Shown: positions 28,496-39,111, counted from the stretch's first letter. The stretch: DNA of 60,133 bases from Methylomonas subterranea (GCF_024505185.1 NZ_JANIBJ010000028.1:1-60133); one strand, 5' to 3'. Made by a program: numbers and translations. The notes: a model not told the origin generated them from the letters alone.

Positions 28496-29845
28496 ATGGC
28501 TGCCGATATGAATTTGCCGACGGGACGCGTCGTTCAGCAGAACATGAGTCTGGACGAAGCCTTCCAGTTTGCGGTGTATTTGCACCAAGCCAATCAGCTG
28601 GAAAGCGCGGAAAGAATTTACCGGCAATTGCTGGAAATTTTGCCCAACGACGCGGATTTGCTGCACTTCTTCGGCATGTTGAGAAATCAGCTGGGATTTG
28701 CCGAGGAAGGGCTTGAATGGATCAAGAAGGCCTTGCTGGCAGAGCCGAACTATATCGATGCTGAAAATAGTCTGGGTAATATTTATCTGCAAGTAGGCCA
28801 GTCCGAACTGGCGGAGCGCCACTTTCGGCGCACTCTGGAGCTAAATCCGCAATTTGCCGCCGCCAACGCCAATCTGGGGATTGCGTTGAAAGACCAGGGG
28901 CGCGCGGAAGAAGCGGAAGAGTTTTTGCTCAAGGCAATTGCGGTTGAACCGGAGGTCGCGCATCACTACCAAAATCTGGCCAATGTTTATCGCAACTTGC
29001 AGCGATACGGCGAAGCGGTAAGCTTATATCAAAAAGCCATAAGCATGCACCCGGCCGATGCCATGGCCTATCAACGGCTGACCCGGACTTTTTATTTGAT
29101 GGGCAAGCTGGATTGCTGCATCGAAGTGTTGAAGCAATGGTTGGCATTCGATCCGGACAATCCCACCGCGTTGCACTTGCTGGCTGCGTATACCCGAAAT
29201 AATATGCCGTCTCGCGCCAGTGACGACTATGTGCGGGAAACTTTCGACCGCTTTGCCGCCAGTTTCGATAACATCTTGAAAACGCTGGATTACCAGGCGC
29301 CCACGCTGGTACATCAAGCCCTGCAAGGGATTGCGCCGCAAGCGGACTGGAAACTGCTGGATGCCGGCTGCGGTACCGGTTTGTGCGGGACGTTGGTCAG
29401 GCCGCTGGTGGGCTATCTGGTCGGTGTCGATCTTTCAGCCAAAATGCTGGTCAAGGCGCGGACTCGAAATGTCTACGATGCCTTGCATGAGGCCGAATTA
29501 ACCGGTTTCTTTTCGCAGACAGCTGCTTTATTCGATGTAATTACCTGCGTGGATACGTTTTGTTATTTCGGCGATTTGTCGGAGGCGGTAACTGCGTCGG
29601 TATCGGCATTAAAACCCAATGGCTGGTTCATCTTTACGCTCGAGGAACTGCGGCAAACCGAGGTTGGCGCTGATTATCAGCTGAACGTACAGGGTCGATA
29701 CGCGCATGCCGAGACCTATGTCCGCCGAATCCTGCGGGAAGCCGGATACCGTATTCACCGCATGGATAGCGCCGTATTACGTAATGAATTTACCGAGCAG
29801 GTGTTCGGCCTGGTGGTCACTGCTCGGTTAATGTCCGGCGCTTGA
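28496..29845 (+). CDS. TPR repeat-SAM methyltransferase
   Basis: A 449-residue fusion. Residues about 20-235 are six or so tetratricopeptide repeats (A..NLG..L..G....A motifs). Residues 240-445 are a class I methyltransferase with the SAM-binding loop DAGCGTG (289-295) and the acidic motif VGVDLSAKML. The architecture is common in Gammaproteobacteria as a predicted trans-acting methyltransferase; the TPR part would bind the substrate. It starts 22 bases after the lipoprotein, so it may be cotranscribed with the effector region, but a role there is not shown. Confidence 0.88.
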   Translation: MAADMNLPTGRVVQQNMSLDEAFQFAVYLHQANQLESAERIYRQLLEILPNDADLLHFFGMLRNQLGFAEEGLEWIKKALLAEPNYIDAENSLGNIYLQVGQSELAERHFRRTLELNPQFAAANANLGIALKDQGRAEEAEEFLLKAIAVEPEVAHHYQNLANVYRNLQRYGEAVSLYQKAISMHPADAMAYQRLTRTFYLMGKLDCCIEVLKQWLAFDPDNPTALHLLAAYTRNNMPSRASDDYVRETFDRFAASFDNILKTLDYQAPTLVHQALQGIAPQADWKLLDAGCGTGLCGTLVRPLVGYLVGVDLSAKMLVKARTRNVYDALHEAELTGFFSQTAALFDVITCVDTFCYFGDLSEAVTASVSALKPNGWFIFTLEELRQTEVGADYQLNVQGRYAHAETYVRRILREAGYRIHRMDSAVLRNEFTEQVFGLVVTARLMSGA

Positions 29846-30122
29846 ATAACTTCGGGCTGCAGACGGCGGGTTCATTCTCTCGGTAACCAATCTACAAGCC
29901 GGCGATTCGTCCGCGCTGTTTGCCAGCCTCCGTCATTGCTGCCGGGGCTGGCAGTCCAACTGACAATATTGACATTGGTCGGTGTTGGCAGTCGGTCGGT
30001 GAAATTCTCATAATATTCTGATTATATTGTAAAAATTCAATTCTGGTTCGTTGCGTGCTTAACCGGTGAAGTGCTCGGCATATTTTGCCGGAAATCTTCA
30101 ATTATTGGCATGGGGCAAAACA

Positions 30123-30818
30123 TTGAACTGGCGGAAACGAAATCTTTTGGGTGTAACGGCCTTATGGGCGATGTTGGGTGTCGTATATGACGCTCAGGCT
30201 GCTGTAATGATCGATAATTTTTCAACGGCGCAATCGGTTTTGAACGGTTCCAGCGGCCCGGTGAATATCGGCAACTCCCAACTGGATAATCTGACCCGTA
30301 TCATTACCGCCTCGCCTTCTTCCGCCGACGCGGAAACCAGCGTTTCGATCAAAAAGAGCTTTTTAAATATTTCGAATGACAGCGATTCCATTGGAACCGC
30401 CAGTATCTTTTACAGTTTCGACGCCATCGATTTGGCCTCGGCGGCGGATGGGTTGGTACTCAAAATCGTTTTTCTCGATCTGAGCGCGGAAATTCAGGTG
30501 ATTGCCAATGAAATTTCCTTGTTCGGTTTCTCCGGCCTGGGGGAGGAGAAGCAGTTTGAAATCAATTTTAGTCAGTTCTCGGATCCGGCGGTATTTACCA
30601 ATCTGACCAGTCTGCGCCTAAACTTTCGCGGAGCTCAAAGCTGGGATGCCCGTTTTGGCTCGTTGGCGGCCAGTGACAGAAGCGCGGTGCCGGAACCCTC
30701 GATCTTGCTGCTGTTCTTGATTGGCTTGGTAATGCTAAGCCAATTCGGAGTCGTCGGACGCGGCATCCAATTCGCAAATGCCTCCCGCGTCTTGAAACCC
30801 GCCAATTTACAGGACTGA
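30123..30818 (+). CDS. PEP-CTERM anchored secreted protein 1
   Basis: About 231 residues if the TTG at 30123 is used (GGGG lies just upstream), or 250 from the ATG at 30066. Starting at 30123 gives a clean signal peptide (NWRKRNLLG, hydrophobic core, cleavage near DAQA). The mature part is Ser/Asp/Phe-rich and beta-like. The C-terminal VPEPS followed by a hydrophobic span and Arg is a PEP-CTERM sorting tag, recognised by an exosortase not in this window. The next gene is a paralogue that starts 3 bases later. Confidence 0.75.
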   Translation: MNWRKRNLLGVTALWAMLGVVYDAQAAVMIDNFSTAQSVLNGSSGPVNIGNSQLDNLTRIITASPSSADAETSVSIKKSFLNISNDSDSIGTASIFYSFDAIDLASAADGLVLKIVFLDLSAEIQVIANEISLFGFSGLGEEKQFEINFSQFSDPAVFTNLTSLRLNFRGAQSWDARFGSLAASDRSAVPEPSILLLFLIGLVMLSQFGVVGRGIQFANASRVLKPANLQD

Positions 30819-30821
30819 AAA

Positions 30822-31511
30822 ATGCCTAATCGTATGACGCAAAATTTACTTTACTCTCTGGTTTTGATATTGGGACTCGGCGGAAACTCAGCGTTTGCCG
30901 ATGTTCTGACACTGGATAATTTTTACGATTATCAGCGTGTCAGTGATGACGGCGACGAAGCTGGTTCGACCAGCGGAACGGTTTACCCGCTCGGCGGAAC
31001 AGGTTTAAGTCATGTTACCCGGACAATGGTGGCTGAAGCCAGCGAAAGCGATTCCGGGTCGGACATTACTATAAAATCGCAAAACGGCCTGTTGAAGATT
31101 TCCAATGGTCCGGCATCGGCGGGTTGGGCCTCCATATTATGGGACTTCGATCCGGTTGATTTAACGAAATTCGGCAGCGGATTGTTGCTGGAAGTGGTTT
31201 GGATAGACCTGGATGTCAACGCCGAAATTATCGTCAATGGGCTTGCCAGTTCCGGTGTCAGAACCTTTGCCGGTATGGACGATTTTCTGGTGAGTTTCAG
31301 CGATTTTTCCAACAGCGCCGTATTTTCCAATGTCAGCAGTTTGCGCCTGAATTTCAGCGGGCCCTTGGCGTGGGATGGGCAATTCAGATTTATGCTGACC
31401 GGCATGCCGCAAGCGACAATCGCTTCGGTTCCCGCGCCGGCGGCCTTCATTCTGATGGCTTCGGGCCTGTTCGGCTTATTCGGCGTTTCCAGGAACAGGC
31501 ACGGCGCTTAG
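30822..31511 (+). CDS. PEP-CTERM-type secreted protein 2
   Basis: A 229-residue protein with a signal peptide (cleavage near SAFA, about residue 26) and a C-terminal VPAPAAF, hydrophobic span and RNRHG, a VPxPAA variant of the PEP-CTERM tag. The central domain shares FSxFSNSAVFSNVSSLRLNFSG with the upstream protein (FSQFSDPAVFTNLTSLRLNF), so the two are tandem paralogues. They are probably surface or matrix proteins of unknown function. Confidence 0.8.
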   Translation: MPNRMTQNLLYSLVLILGLGGNSAFADVLTLDNFYDYQRVSDDGDEAGSTSGTVYPLGGTGLSHVTRTMVAEASESDSGSDITIKSQNGLLKISNGPASAGWASILWDFDPVDLTKFGSGLLLEVVWIDLDVNAEIIVNGLASSGVRTFAGMDDFLVSFSDFSNSAVFSNVSSLRLNFSGPLAWDGQFRFMLTGMPQATIASVPAPAAFILMASGLFGLFGVSRNRHGA

Positions 31512-31685
31512 AAATTCGTTACAAACAACCTCCGCTTTCGAAAACGAAAACGAGGGAAGAAGGGGATTGTTTAAAACATCTGTCCCAGTCCTTTGTCAAA
31601 GAGGGGAGTACTCACCGAGCCATTAGTAACCAATCTGAATTCCGGGAAGTTGTTTATAGCCGTACCCTTAAACGACTGGACGGGC

Positions 31686-31708
31686 GGCGCAATTGAGCAA
31701 ATTGCGCC
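31686..31708. terminator. convergent hairpin between the PEP-CTERM genes and purM
   Basis: GGCGCAATT pairs perfectly with AATTGCGCC across a five-base loop. There is no long T tract on either side. It is placed between convergent transcripts. Confidence 0.5.
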
Positions 31709-31738
31709 GGTTTGAATCAGAACTTATGTCCTGGTTTT

Positions 31739-32782
31739 TTAGCTGTAGATGACCTGTTTAGTACCAAGGGATGGCACTATTTCCCCCAGACTGAAGGCGA
31801 TTTCGCCTTGCTCGGTCAAACAGGCCAGGGCAGTCGCTTCGTCCGCCGCGTCCACGCAGACTATCATGCCCACCCCGCAATTGAAGGTCAGCAGCATGTC
31901 GGTTAATGTCACCTTGCCCTGTTGTTGCAGCCAGACGAAGATATCCGGCAACTCCCAGGCAGACAGCTTGATATCGGCACTCAGGTTTTCCGGCAAAACG
32001 CGCGGCAGATTTTCGGTGATGCCGCCGCCGGTTATATGGGCCAGGGCATGCACATCGACGCTTTGGAGTAGTTTCAGCAAGGGTTTTACATAAATTCGGG
32101 TCGGTGTCAGCAGGGTTTCGCCCAGCGGCTTGCCGTTAACGGTATCGGTCAAGGCCAATCCGCTGCGTTCAATGATTTTGCGAATCAAGGAATAACCGTT
32201 GGAATGCGGGCCGGATGAAGCAATGCCGATCAATTTATCGCCGGCCTTGACCTTGCCGCCGTCGATGATACGGTCTTTTTCCACGATACCGACGCAAAAT
32301 CCGGCCAAATCGTAATCGCCGTCGCTATACATGCCGGGCATTTCAGCGGTCTCGCCGCCCACCAGCGCGGCACCGGCCTGTTCGCAACCCTGGCCTATGC
32401 CTTCGATGACGGCTGCCGCCGTGTCGACATCCAGTTTGCCGGTGGCGAAATAATCCAGGAAAAACAACGGTTCGGCGCCTTGCACGATAATGTCGTTGAC
32501 GCACATGGCGACCAAGTCTATGCCGACCGTGTTATGCCGCTTCATATCCAGCGCTAGTTTCAATTTGGTGCCGACACCGTCGGTGCCGGAAACCAAAACC
32601 GGGTTTTTGTAACGATCCAAGGGTAATTCGAACAGCGAGCCGAAGCCGCCGAGTCCGGCCATGACCCCGGCGTTGCGGGTTTTGGCCGCGATAGGTTTGA
32701 TGCGGTCTACCAAGGCATTGCCGGCTTCAATATCGACGCCCGCGCTCTTATAATTCAGGCTATCGTGCTGTTGTTCGCTCAA
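31739..32782 (-). CDS. purM: phosphoribosylformylglycinamidine cyclo-ligase
   Basis: A 347-residue PurM, the AIR synthetase of purine biosynthesis. It opens with [22 protein letters not shown], carries [24 protein letters not shown] near residue 64 and [11 protein letters not shown] near 142, all conserved. Normal length, cytosolic. It is divergent from a DUF2066 gene, a pairing often seen in Gammaproteobacteria. Confidence 0.96.
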   Translation of the reverse strand: MSEQQHDSLNYKSAGVDIEAGNALVDRIKPIAAKTRNAGVMAGLGGFGSLFELPLDRYKNPVLVSGTDGVGTKLKLALDMKRHNTVGIDLVAMCVNDIIVQGAEPLFFLDYFATGKLDVDTAAAVIEGIGQGCEQAGAALVGGETAEMPGMYSDGDYDLAGFCVGIVEKDRIIDGGKVKAGDKLIGIASSGPHSNGYSLIRKIIERSGLALTDTVNGKPLGETLLTPTRIYVKPLLKLLQSVDVHALAHITGGGITENLPRVLPENLSADIKLSAWELPDIFVWLQQQGKVTLTDMLLTFNCGVGMIVCVDAADEATALACLTEQGEIAFSLGEIVPSLGTKQVIYS

Positions 32783-32869
32783 TGGGGGCCTCTTGCTAAA
32801 GTTAAGGTTGAATCAACCGATATTGTACTATAGTTCCAATTCATACACCGCCGGGGTGGGCTGTAAGCG

Positions 32870-33682
32870 ATGATTTTTATAAGGAAAAAAAGAGCGTGCC
32901 TACCGCTATTTTTATCGGCTTTTCTGGTCGTGGCGTCGGCGTCGGCCGTGGAAGTCAAGGGCTTGTATGAAATCGAGTTGATAGCCAACAGCCAGTCGGC
33001 CGCCGACCGCGAGCAGGCGATAAAGCAGGCTTTATACGGCGTGTTGAACCGGGTGTTGGTGGCCGATGACATTTCCAAGGTGCCCGTGGTGCAGCAGGTA
33101 CTGAGTGGCGCGCAGCATTACGTCAAGCAGTTTCAATATTCCCTGATTGCCGCCGACGAATATTCCGCCGGCGACGCCCGCTTGATACGGGTGGAATTCG
33201 ACGAAGATCAATTGTTGGAAGTCATGCGCAAGGGTCAGGTCGGCATTTGGAGTGAAATCAGGCCGGAAACCCTGATCTGGCTGGTAGTGGACGAAGACGG
33301 CAAGCGGCAGTTCTATAATCCGGACGCCATGCCGGATTTCGAAAGCGCGCTGGCGCTGGCGTCCAAGGTTCAAGGGTTGCCGGCGATCTTCCCGATGCTG
33401 GATCTGGAAGAACAGCAGCGGATTTCAGTCAGCGAAGTCTTGGGGGCCGATTCCAGAAACCTGTTGGCGGTGTCGGCACGCTACGAAGTGCCGGCGGTCA
33501 TGGCCGGTCGGGTTAGCAAAAAAGACTCATGCTGGCAAAGCGAGTGGGCATTTTATTTCGACAACAAGATCAAGCAATGGAGTGGCGAATGCCTGCCGTT
33601 AAAAGCCGCCATGCAGGAAGGCATGCGCGGGGCTTATGGCGTGTTGTCCAATTACTACGGCGTCAAGCCCGCTCCAGACTAA
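32870..33682 (+). CDS. DUF2066 family exported protein
   Basis: A 270-residue protein with an N-terminal signal sequence (about 1-25, cleavage near ASA). The conserved DUF2066 core includes LYEIELIANSQSAADREQAIKQALYGVLNRV and IWSEIRPETLIWLVVDEDG. The family is a conserved gammaproteobacterial neighbour of purM; its function is not known. A CCGG-rich hairpin follows its stop. Confidence 0.88.
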   Translation: MIFIRKKRACLPLFLSAFLVVASASAVEVKGLYEIELIANSQSAADREQAIKQALYGVLNRVLVADDISKVPVVQQVLSGAQHYVKQFQYSLIAADEYSAGDARLIRVEFDEDQLLEVMRKGQVGIWSEIRPETLIWLVVDEDGKRQFYNPDAMPDFESALALASKVQGLPAIFPMLDLEEQQRISVSEVLGADSRNLLAVSARYEVPAVMAGRVSKKDSCWQSEWAFYFDNKIKQWSGECLPLKAAMQEGMRGAYGVLSNYYGVKPAPD

Positions 33683-33731
33683 GCTGAAGTGAACAGGTGA
33701 GCAGCCGGGTCGAGCCGACTTTGTCGGAAAA

Positions 33732-33754
33732 GGCCGGCGGAAAATCAACCGGCC
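33732..33754. terminator. convergent hairpin between the DUF2066 and isopropylmalate dehydrogenase-like genes
   Basis: GGCCGG (33732-33737) pairs with CCGGCC (33749-33754) around an A-rich loop, between two convergent genes. T runs are short, so the call is moderate. Confidence 0.45.
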
Positions 33755-33770
33755 CTTGCCTGTTTATGCC

Positions 33771-34877
33771 TTAAACCCTGGGCATTTGCCGCAGTTTTTC
33801 CACCACTTTGTCGCCGAACTCCACGGTGCTGATCATGGTTACACCGCTACCGGGTTTGGACAGGTCGGCGGTGGAATAACCGTCGGCAAACACGCCTTGC
33901 ATCGCCGCCCAGACGTTTTTCGCTTCGGCCGCCATGTCGAAACTGTTTTCCAGCATCATCGCCACCGAGCCTATCATCGAGTAAGGATTGGCAATGTTTT
34001 TGCCGGCTATGTCAGGGGCCGAACCGTGCGAGGGTTCATAGTAGGCTTTGTCGGGACCGATACAGGCCGAAGGCATCAAACCCAACGAGCCCAGGATGCC
34101 GCCGCCCTGGTCGCTGAGGATGTCGCCGAACATGTTTTCCATCACCATGACGTCGAACTGGGTCGGTTTTAGACACAAAGCGGTGGCGGCGGCGTCCACT
34201 AGCATGTTGACCACTTGCACGTCGGGGTATTCCTTGGCGACTTCTTCCATCACCTCGTTCCACAACACGCTGGATTTCAGCACGTTGCTTTTATGAATGT
34301 TGTGCAGCAATTTCCGGCGTTTGTCGGCCAGTTTGAATGCCTGTTGCATGATTTGATAAATCTGCGCCTCGTCGTATTCCAGGGTTTCGCGCACGTAGCG
34401 CAAACCGGCATCGTTGACGCCCATTTCCTTCTCGCCGAAATACAGGCCGCCGACCAGTTCGCGGACGATGATCAAATCGATGCCTTCGCCTATCACTTCC
34501 GGTTTCAAGGGTGAAAAATGCGCCAGGGATTTCGGCAGCGACACCGGGCGGAAATTGGCGTAGGTGTTGTAACGGCGGCGTAGCGGCAACAGCGCGCCGC
34601 GCTCGGGTTGTTCGTCGATGGGAATACGTTTGGAGTCTTCGTGATTCAAGCCGATCGGGCCTTTCAAAATCGCATCGGCTTCGTCGCAAATGGCTTTGGT
34701 CTGGTGCGGAAAGGCCGAGCCGGATTCGAAGTAGGCACAGGCGCCGAATGAGGCCGGCAGCAATTCGAAGCTGACGTCGTTACGTTCTTCGATGACTTTC
34801 AGAACCTTGACGGCTTCCGCGGTAATTTCCGGGCCGATGCCGTCGCCGGCCAATATTGCGATTTTATATTGCTTCAT
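33771..34877 (-). CDS. isopropylmalate/isocitrate dehydrogenase family enzyme (LeuB-like)
   Basis: A 368-residue NAD-dependent beta-decarboxylating dehydrogenase. It has the AILAGDGIGPEITAEAVKVL start, YANFRPV, the active-site VRELVGGLYFGE (in place of the usual VRELTGGIYFG), and the cofactor loop EPSHGSAPDIAGKNIANP. It probably oxidises 3-isopropylmalate or an analogue. The start at 34877 is the conserved one; the frame is open upstream to 35009. It diverges from an alpha-isopropylmalate synthase homologue, so the two look like one branched-chain pathway. Whether it replaces or duplicates the standard LeuB cannot be told here. Confidence 0.88.
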   Translation of the reverse strand: MKQYKIAILAGDGIGPEITAEAVKVLKVIEERNDVSFELLPASFGACAYFESGSAFPHQTKAICDEADAILKGPIGLNHEDSKRIPIDEQPERGALLPLRRRYNTYANFRPVSLPKSLAHFSPLKPEVIGEGIDLIIVRELVGGLYFGEKEMGVNDAGLRYVRETLEYDEAQIYQIMQQAFKLADKRRKLLHNIHKSNVLKSSVLWNEVMEEVAKEYPDVQVVNMLVDAAATALCLKPTQFDVMVMENMFGDILSDQGGGILGSLGLMPSACIGPDKAYYEPSHGSAPDIAGKNIANPYSMIGSVAMMLENSFDMAAEAKNVWAAMQGVFADGYSTADLSKPGSGVTMISTVEFGDKVVEKLRQMPRV

Positions 34878-35061
34878 TTTTATGCGTGTTTTTCTAGTGA
34901 GTTGGACGATTTGAACCCGGCATTTTACTTTACTTTGAATCTCCCGGCTCAGTTGAAAACAAAGCCGCGCGCTCCAGTCCGGCGGAACGAAAAGTCCTCG
35001 CGTTGCCAAGCGCCGGTCATTTAAGCGAAAATGCCCAGCTTAGCTTAAAGATTGGTTACTC

Positions 35062-36624
35062 ATGAATACTCGACATGTAGCGGCCGCCGCGCTGCCCAGA
35101 AAGATAGAACTGATGGACACCACCTTGCGCGATGGCGAGCAAACCCAGGGCGTGGCTTTTACGCCGATGGAGAAAGTCAGCATCGCCAAGGCCTTGTTGC
35201 AGTTTTTGCGCGTCGACCGTATCGAAGTAGCTTCGGCGCGGGTTTCGGAAGGCGAAAAAGAAGCCGTCAGCCGTATCAATCAATGGGCAGCCGAGGAGGG
35301 CTTTGCCGAACGCGTCGAAGTATTGGGTTTCGTCGACCATACCCGTAGCGTGGACTGGATTAAGTCCACCGGCGGTAGCGTGATCAACCTGCTGGCCAAG
35401 GGCAGCGAAAAACATTGCCGGGAACAGTTGGGTAAAACCCTTGAACAGCATTGCGCCGATGTGTTGCAAACCATAAATTACGCCCACGAACAGGGCCTGA
35501 AAATCAATCTGTATCTGGAGGATTGGTCGAACGGTTATAAGGATAGCCCGGAGTATGTCTACGGCTTTATGGATAAACTGCAGCACAGTTCGGTGCGCCA
35601 TTTCATGCTGCCGGATACTTTGGGAGTGATGGCGCCGGACGAGGTATTCGACAGTCTAGGCGACATGTGCCGGCGTTATCCGGATCTGCATTTCGATTTT
35701 CATCCGCATAACGATTACGGCTTGGCCACCGCCAATGTGATGGCGGCGGTGCGTGCCGGGGTCAGCGCCGTGCATTGCACCGTCAACTGCCTGGGCGAGC
35801 GGGCCGGCAATGCCTCCTTGGCCGAAGTGGCGGTGGTGTTACGGGATAAAATGGGCATGCAACTGGCAATCGACGAGAGTCATTTGGTGCGCATCAGCGA
35901 CATGGTGGAAAACTTCTCCGGCAAACGCATCGCCGCCAATGCGCCGATAGTCGGTGCCGATGTGTTTACCCAGACCGCCGGCATCCATGCCGATGGCGAC
36001 CAAAAAGGCGGCCTGTATAAAACCAAGTTGGGACCGGAACGTTTTTCGCGTACCCGCAGCTATGCGCTGGGCAAAATGAGCGGCAAGGCCTCGCTGAAAA
36101 AAAACCTGGAGCAACTGGAGCTGGATCTGTCGGAAGAGGATCAGAAAAAGGTGTTGGCGCGCATCGTCAGTATCGGCGATTCCAAACAAACCATTACAAC
36201 CGACGATTTGCCGTTTATCATCGCCGACGTATTGGAAAGCAAGAATTATCAGCATATCGAATTGTTGGCTTGCGCCATCAACAGCGGCATGGATTTGCAA
36301 TCCACCGTCAGTCTGCGGGTCAATGTGAAGGGCGAAAAACACCAGGCTACCGGGGCCGGCAGCGGCGGTTTCGATGCCTTTATCGACGCTATCGGCAAGG
36401 TTTTAGCCCGTTACGATTATACATTGCCGGCATTGGCCGATTATGAAATCCGCATTCCCAAGGGAGGCCACGCCAGCGCGTTAACCGAATGCGTCATCAC
36501 CTGGGATTGCGGCAACGAGTTGCGCAAGACCCGCGGAGTGCATGTCAATCAGGTATTCGCCGGCATACAGGCGGCGATCAAACTGATCAATATTCAACTG
36601 CATGAAATGGCGGCAATGCGCTAA
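35062..36624 (+). CDS. alpha-isopropylmalate synthase/citramalate synthase homologue
   Basis: A 520-residue DRE-TIM metallolyase. The N-terminal barrel has MDTTLRDGEQTQGVAF (18-33) and metal-binding HPHND (214-218). A C-terminal regulatory domain (about 385-510) resembles the LeuA allosteric domain. DRIEVASARVSEGE and YLEDWSNGYKDSPEYVYGF recall the alpha-IPMS-like group I associate with Bacteroidota rather than proteobacterial LeuA. It condenses acetyl-CoA with a 2-oxoacid (2-oxoisovalerate or pyruvate); which one is open. It is divergent from the LeuB-like gene. Confidence 0.85.
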   Translation: MNTRHVAAAALPRKIELMDTTLRDGEQTQGVAFTPMEKVSIAKALLQFLRVDRIEVASARVSEGEKEAVSRINQWAAEEGFAERVEVLGFVDHTRSVDWIKSTGGSVINLLAKGSEKHCREQLGKTLEQHCADVLQTINYAHEQGLKINLYLEDWSNGYKDSPEYVYGFMDKLQHSSVRHFMLPDTLGVMAPDEVFDSLGDMCRRYPDLHFDFHPHNDYGLATANVMAAVRAGVSAVHCTVNCLGERAGNASLAEVAVVLRDKMGMQLAIDESHLVRISDMVENFSGKRIAANAPIVGADVFTQTAGIHADGDQKGGLYKTKLGPERFSRTRSYALGKMSGKASLKKNLEQLELDLSEEDQKKVLARIVSIGDSKQTITTDDLPFIIADVLESKNYQHIELLACAINSGMDLQSTVSLRVNVKGEKHQATGAGSGGFDAFIDAIGKVLARYDYTLPALADYEIRIPKGGHASALTECVITWDCGNELRKTRGVHVNQVFAGIQAAIKLINIQLHEMAAMR

Positions 36625-36726
36625 CGTCGGTTTGGGGTGATGAACCCCGCTGCAAGAATTATCCATTCGGCATGTCGGGATTTGATAACATCAAGTCTGC
36701 TTATCCTTTGACCTTGAGGCGCCAAA

Positions 36727-38943
36727 ATGGGAAATCTGTCAACCGTCACCTTCGAAGCCGATGCGATTAAAATTCAGGAAGCCCGGCATCACGATCCTTT
36801 CTCGGTTTTGGGGCGCCACCCGCTAGGTCAATCTATCATCGTCAGACTCTATCTGCCCCATGTGGAAACGGTCGCTTTTGCCGGCGGCGGCCCGAACATT
36901 GCGCGTTTGCCCGGTAGCGATTTTTTCGAATATTCGGCCCGGCCCGACGAATTACCCGCTCATTATCAATTGGTCTGGATCGACAAGGACGGCGGCAAGC
37001 ACAACGGTTACGACCCCTATGATTTCGGAGTGCAGTTGCCGGATTTCGATAGACAGTTGTTCGCGGAAGGCAAACATTGGCATGCCTACCGGAAAATGGG
37101 CGCGCACCTGCACAGCGTTGATGATATTCCCGGCGTCTTGTTTACCGTTTGGGTGCCCAACGCCGGCCGCGTCAGCGTGATCGGCGATTTCAACCGTTGG
37201 GACGGCCGTTGTCATCCCATGCGCAGTTTGGGCGGTAGCGGTGTTTGGGAGCTGTTTTATCCCGGTCTGGATGCGGGCTGTTTGTATAAGTTCGAGATCT
37301 TGAACCGCGACAGCGGCCAAGTGCTGACCAAAACCGACCCCTACGGCCAGCAATTCGAATTGCGGCCCAAAACCTCGTCGATAGTCGTGCGGGAAGCAAG
37401 CTACCGGTGGAATGATCAAGCCTGGATGGACGGCCGGGGTGGCCATGACTGGTTGCATGAGCCGATGTCGATTTACGAGGTGCATCTGGGCTCCTGGCGG
37501 CGGGATGCGGACGGCAATTTTTTAAGCTATCGGGAGCAGGCGGACCAACTGGTCGACTATGTCAAGAATCTGGGTTTTAGCCATATCGAATTGATGCCGG
37601 TCACGGAGCATCCGTTGGATGCCTCCTGGGGTTATCAGACCACCGGTTATTTCGCTCCCAGCAGCCGCTTCGGCTCGCCGGACGATTTCCGTTTTTTCAT
37701 CGATACCTGTCACCAAAACGGTATCGGCGTGATATTGGATTGGGTACCGGCTCATTTTCCCAAAGACGAGTTTGCCCTGGCCCGCTTCGACGGCACGCCG
37801 CTTTACGAGCACGAAGATCCGCGCAAGGGCGAACACCGCGACTGGGGGACTCTGATCTACAACTACGGCCGCAACGAAGTGAAAAACTTTTTGCTTTCCA
37901 GCGCCATATTCTGGCTGGAGGAGTTTCACCTGGATGGCCTGCGGGTCGATGCGGTGGCGTCCATGTTGTATCTGGATTATTCCCGCGAAGACGGCGAATG
38001 GATACCCAACCAATACGGCGGCAATGAAAATCTGGAGGCCATCGATTTTTTCAGGGAATTGAATTCGGTCACCCACCAACAACACCCGGGCACGGTGATG
38101 ATGGCGGAAGAATCCACGGCCTGGGGCGGCGTGACCCGGCCCACCTGGACCGGCGGCCTGGGCTTTTCGATGAAATGGAACATGGGCTGGATGAACGACA
38201 TCCTCGAATACATGCGGGAAGACCCTGTTCACAGACGTTACCATCACGACAAATTAACCTTCGGCATGCTGTACGCCTTTACCGAAAACTTCACCCTGCC
38301 GTTCTCGCACGACGAGGTGGTGCACGGCAAGGGTGCCATGCTGAACAAAATGCCGGGCGACGAATGGCAGCGTTTCGCCAATCTGCGCCTGCTGTATACG
38401 ATGATGTTCACTTATCCCGGCAAAAAACTGCTGTTCATGGGCTGCGAGTTTGGTCAGGGTACTCAGTGGGATTTCAGCCGCCAATTGGATTGGTATGTGC
38501 TGGATTACCCGCGTCACCAGGGTCTGCAAAGCTTGGTGAAAGACTTGAACGCCGTCTACAAAACGCATCCGGCTTTGTACAGGCACGATTTCGACCATCA
38601 AGGTTTCGCCTGGATAGACTGCCACGACGCCGAGCAATCCGTGATCAGCTACCGGCGCAAGGACGGTCCGGACGAATTGCTCGTGGTGCTGAATTTCACC
38701 CCGGTGGTCAGGGAGCACTATCGCATCGGCGTGCCGTTCGAGGGCGATTACCAGGAAATTTTCAATTCCGATGCCGGCGTATATTCCGGTAGCGATGTGG
38801 TCAATGGTTTAATAAGCGCCGATCCGATAGCCTGGATGAATCTGCCGCACTCCATCAGTTTGCGCTTGCCGCCGCTGGCCGGCCTCATACTCAAACTGAA
38901 ACAGAGTGGTTCGGCGGCCAAAGCCGCAAAAGGCCCGATTTGA
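36727..38943 (+). CDS. glgB: 1,4-alpha-glucan branching enzyme
   Basis: A 738-residue GH13 enzyme that makes alpha-1,6 branches in glycogen. The N1 domain ([12 protein letters not shown]) and CBM48 (about 130-215) precede the catalytic barrel, with [10 protein letters not shown], the nucleophile Asp in GLRVDAV (about residue 405), the general acid Glu in MAEEST (about 459) and SHDEVVHGK (about 527). Full length and intact. No other glg gene is adjacent. Confidence 0.97.
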   Translation: MGNLSTVTFEADAIKIQEARHHDPFSVLGRHPLGQSIIVRLYLPHVETVAFAGGGPNIARLPGSDFFEYSARPDELPAHYQLVWIDKDGGKHNGYDPYDFGVQLPDFDRQLFAEGKHWHAYRKMGAHLHSVDDIPGVLFTVWVPNAGRVSVIGDFNRWDGRCHPMRSLGGSGVWELFYPGLDAGCLYKFEILNRDSGQVLTKTDPYGQQFELRPKTSSIVVREASYRWNDQAWMDGRGGHDWLHEPMSIYEVHLGSWRRDADGNFLSYREQADQLVDYVKNLGFSHIELMPVTEHPLDASWGYQTTGYFAPSSRFGSPDDFRFFIDTCHQNGIGVILDWVPAHFPKDEFALARFDGTPLYEHEDPRKGEHRDWGTLIYNYGRNEVKNFLLSSAIFWLEEFHLDGLRVDAVASMLYLDYSREDGEWIPNQYGGNENLEAIDFFRELNSVTHQQHPGTVMMAEESTAWGGVTRPTWTGGLGFSMKWNMGWMNDILEYMREDPVHRRYHHDKLTFGMLYAFTENFTLPFSHDEVVHGKGAMLNKMPGDEWQRFANLRLLYTMMFTYPGKKLLFMGCEFGQGTQWDFSRQLDWYVLDYPRHQGLQSLVKDLNAVYKTHPALYRHDFDHQGFAWIDCHDAEQSVISYRRKDGPDELLVVLNFTPVVREHYRIGVPFEGDYQEIFNSDAGVYSGSDVVNGLISADPIAWMNLPHSISLRLPPLAGLILKLKQSGSAAKAAKGPI

Positions 38944-39111
38944 ACGGGCGGGGTATGCGGTAACAAGCCCATGGGGCCGCTATTGTAAAAGTTCCCTTGT
39001 GGGTTTCGGATGGGGGGTAAGGTCGGCTCAAACCGGCCTTAAATAATGGTTGGTCGGCGTTGTCCGAACCGTAACAATTTGAAAATGACTATTTTGACCA
39101 AAGGAGTGTTT

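Noticed and set aside
31199-31696. 165-residue frame overlapping the second PEP-CTERM gene
   Set aside because: Mostly a Gln/Arg/Phe-rich out-of-frame shadow of the real gene.
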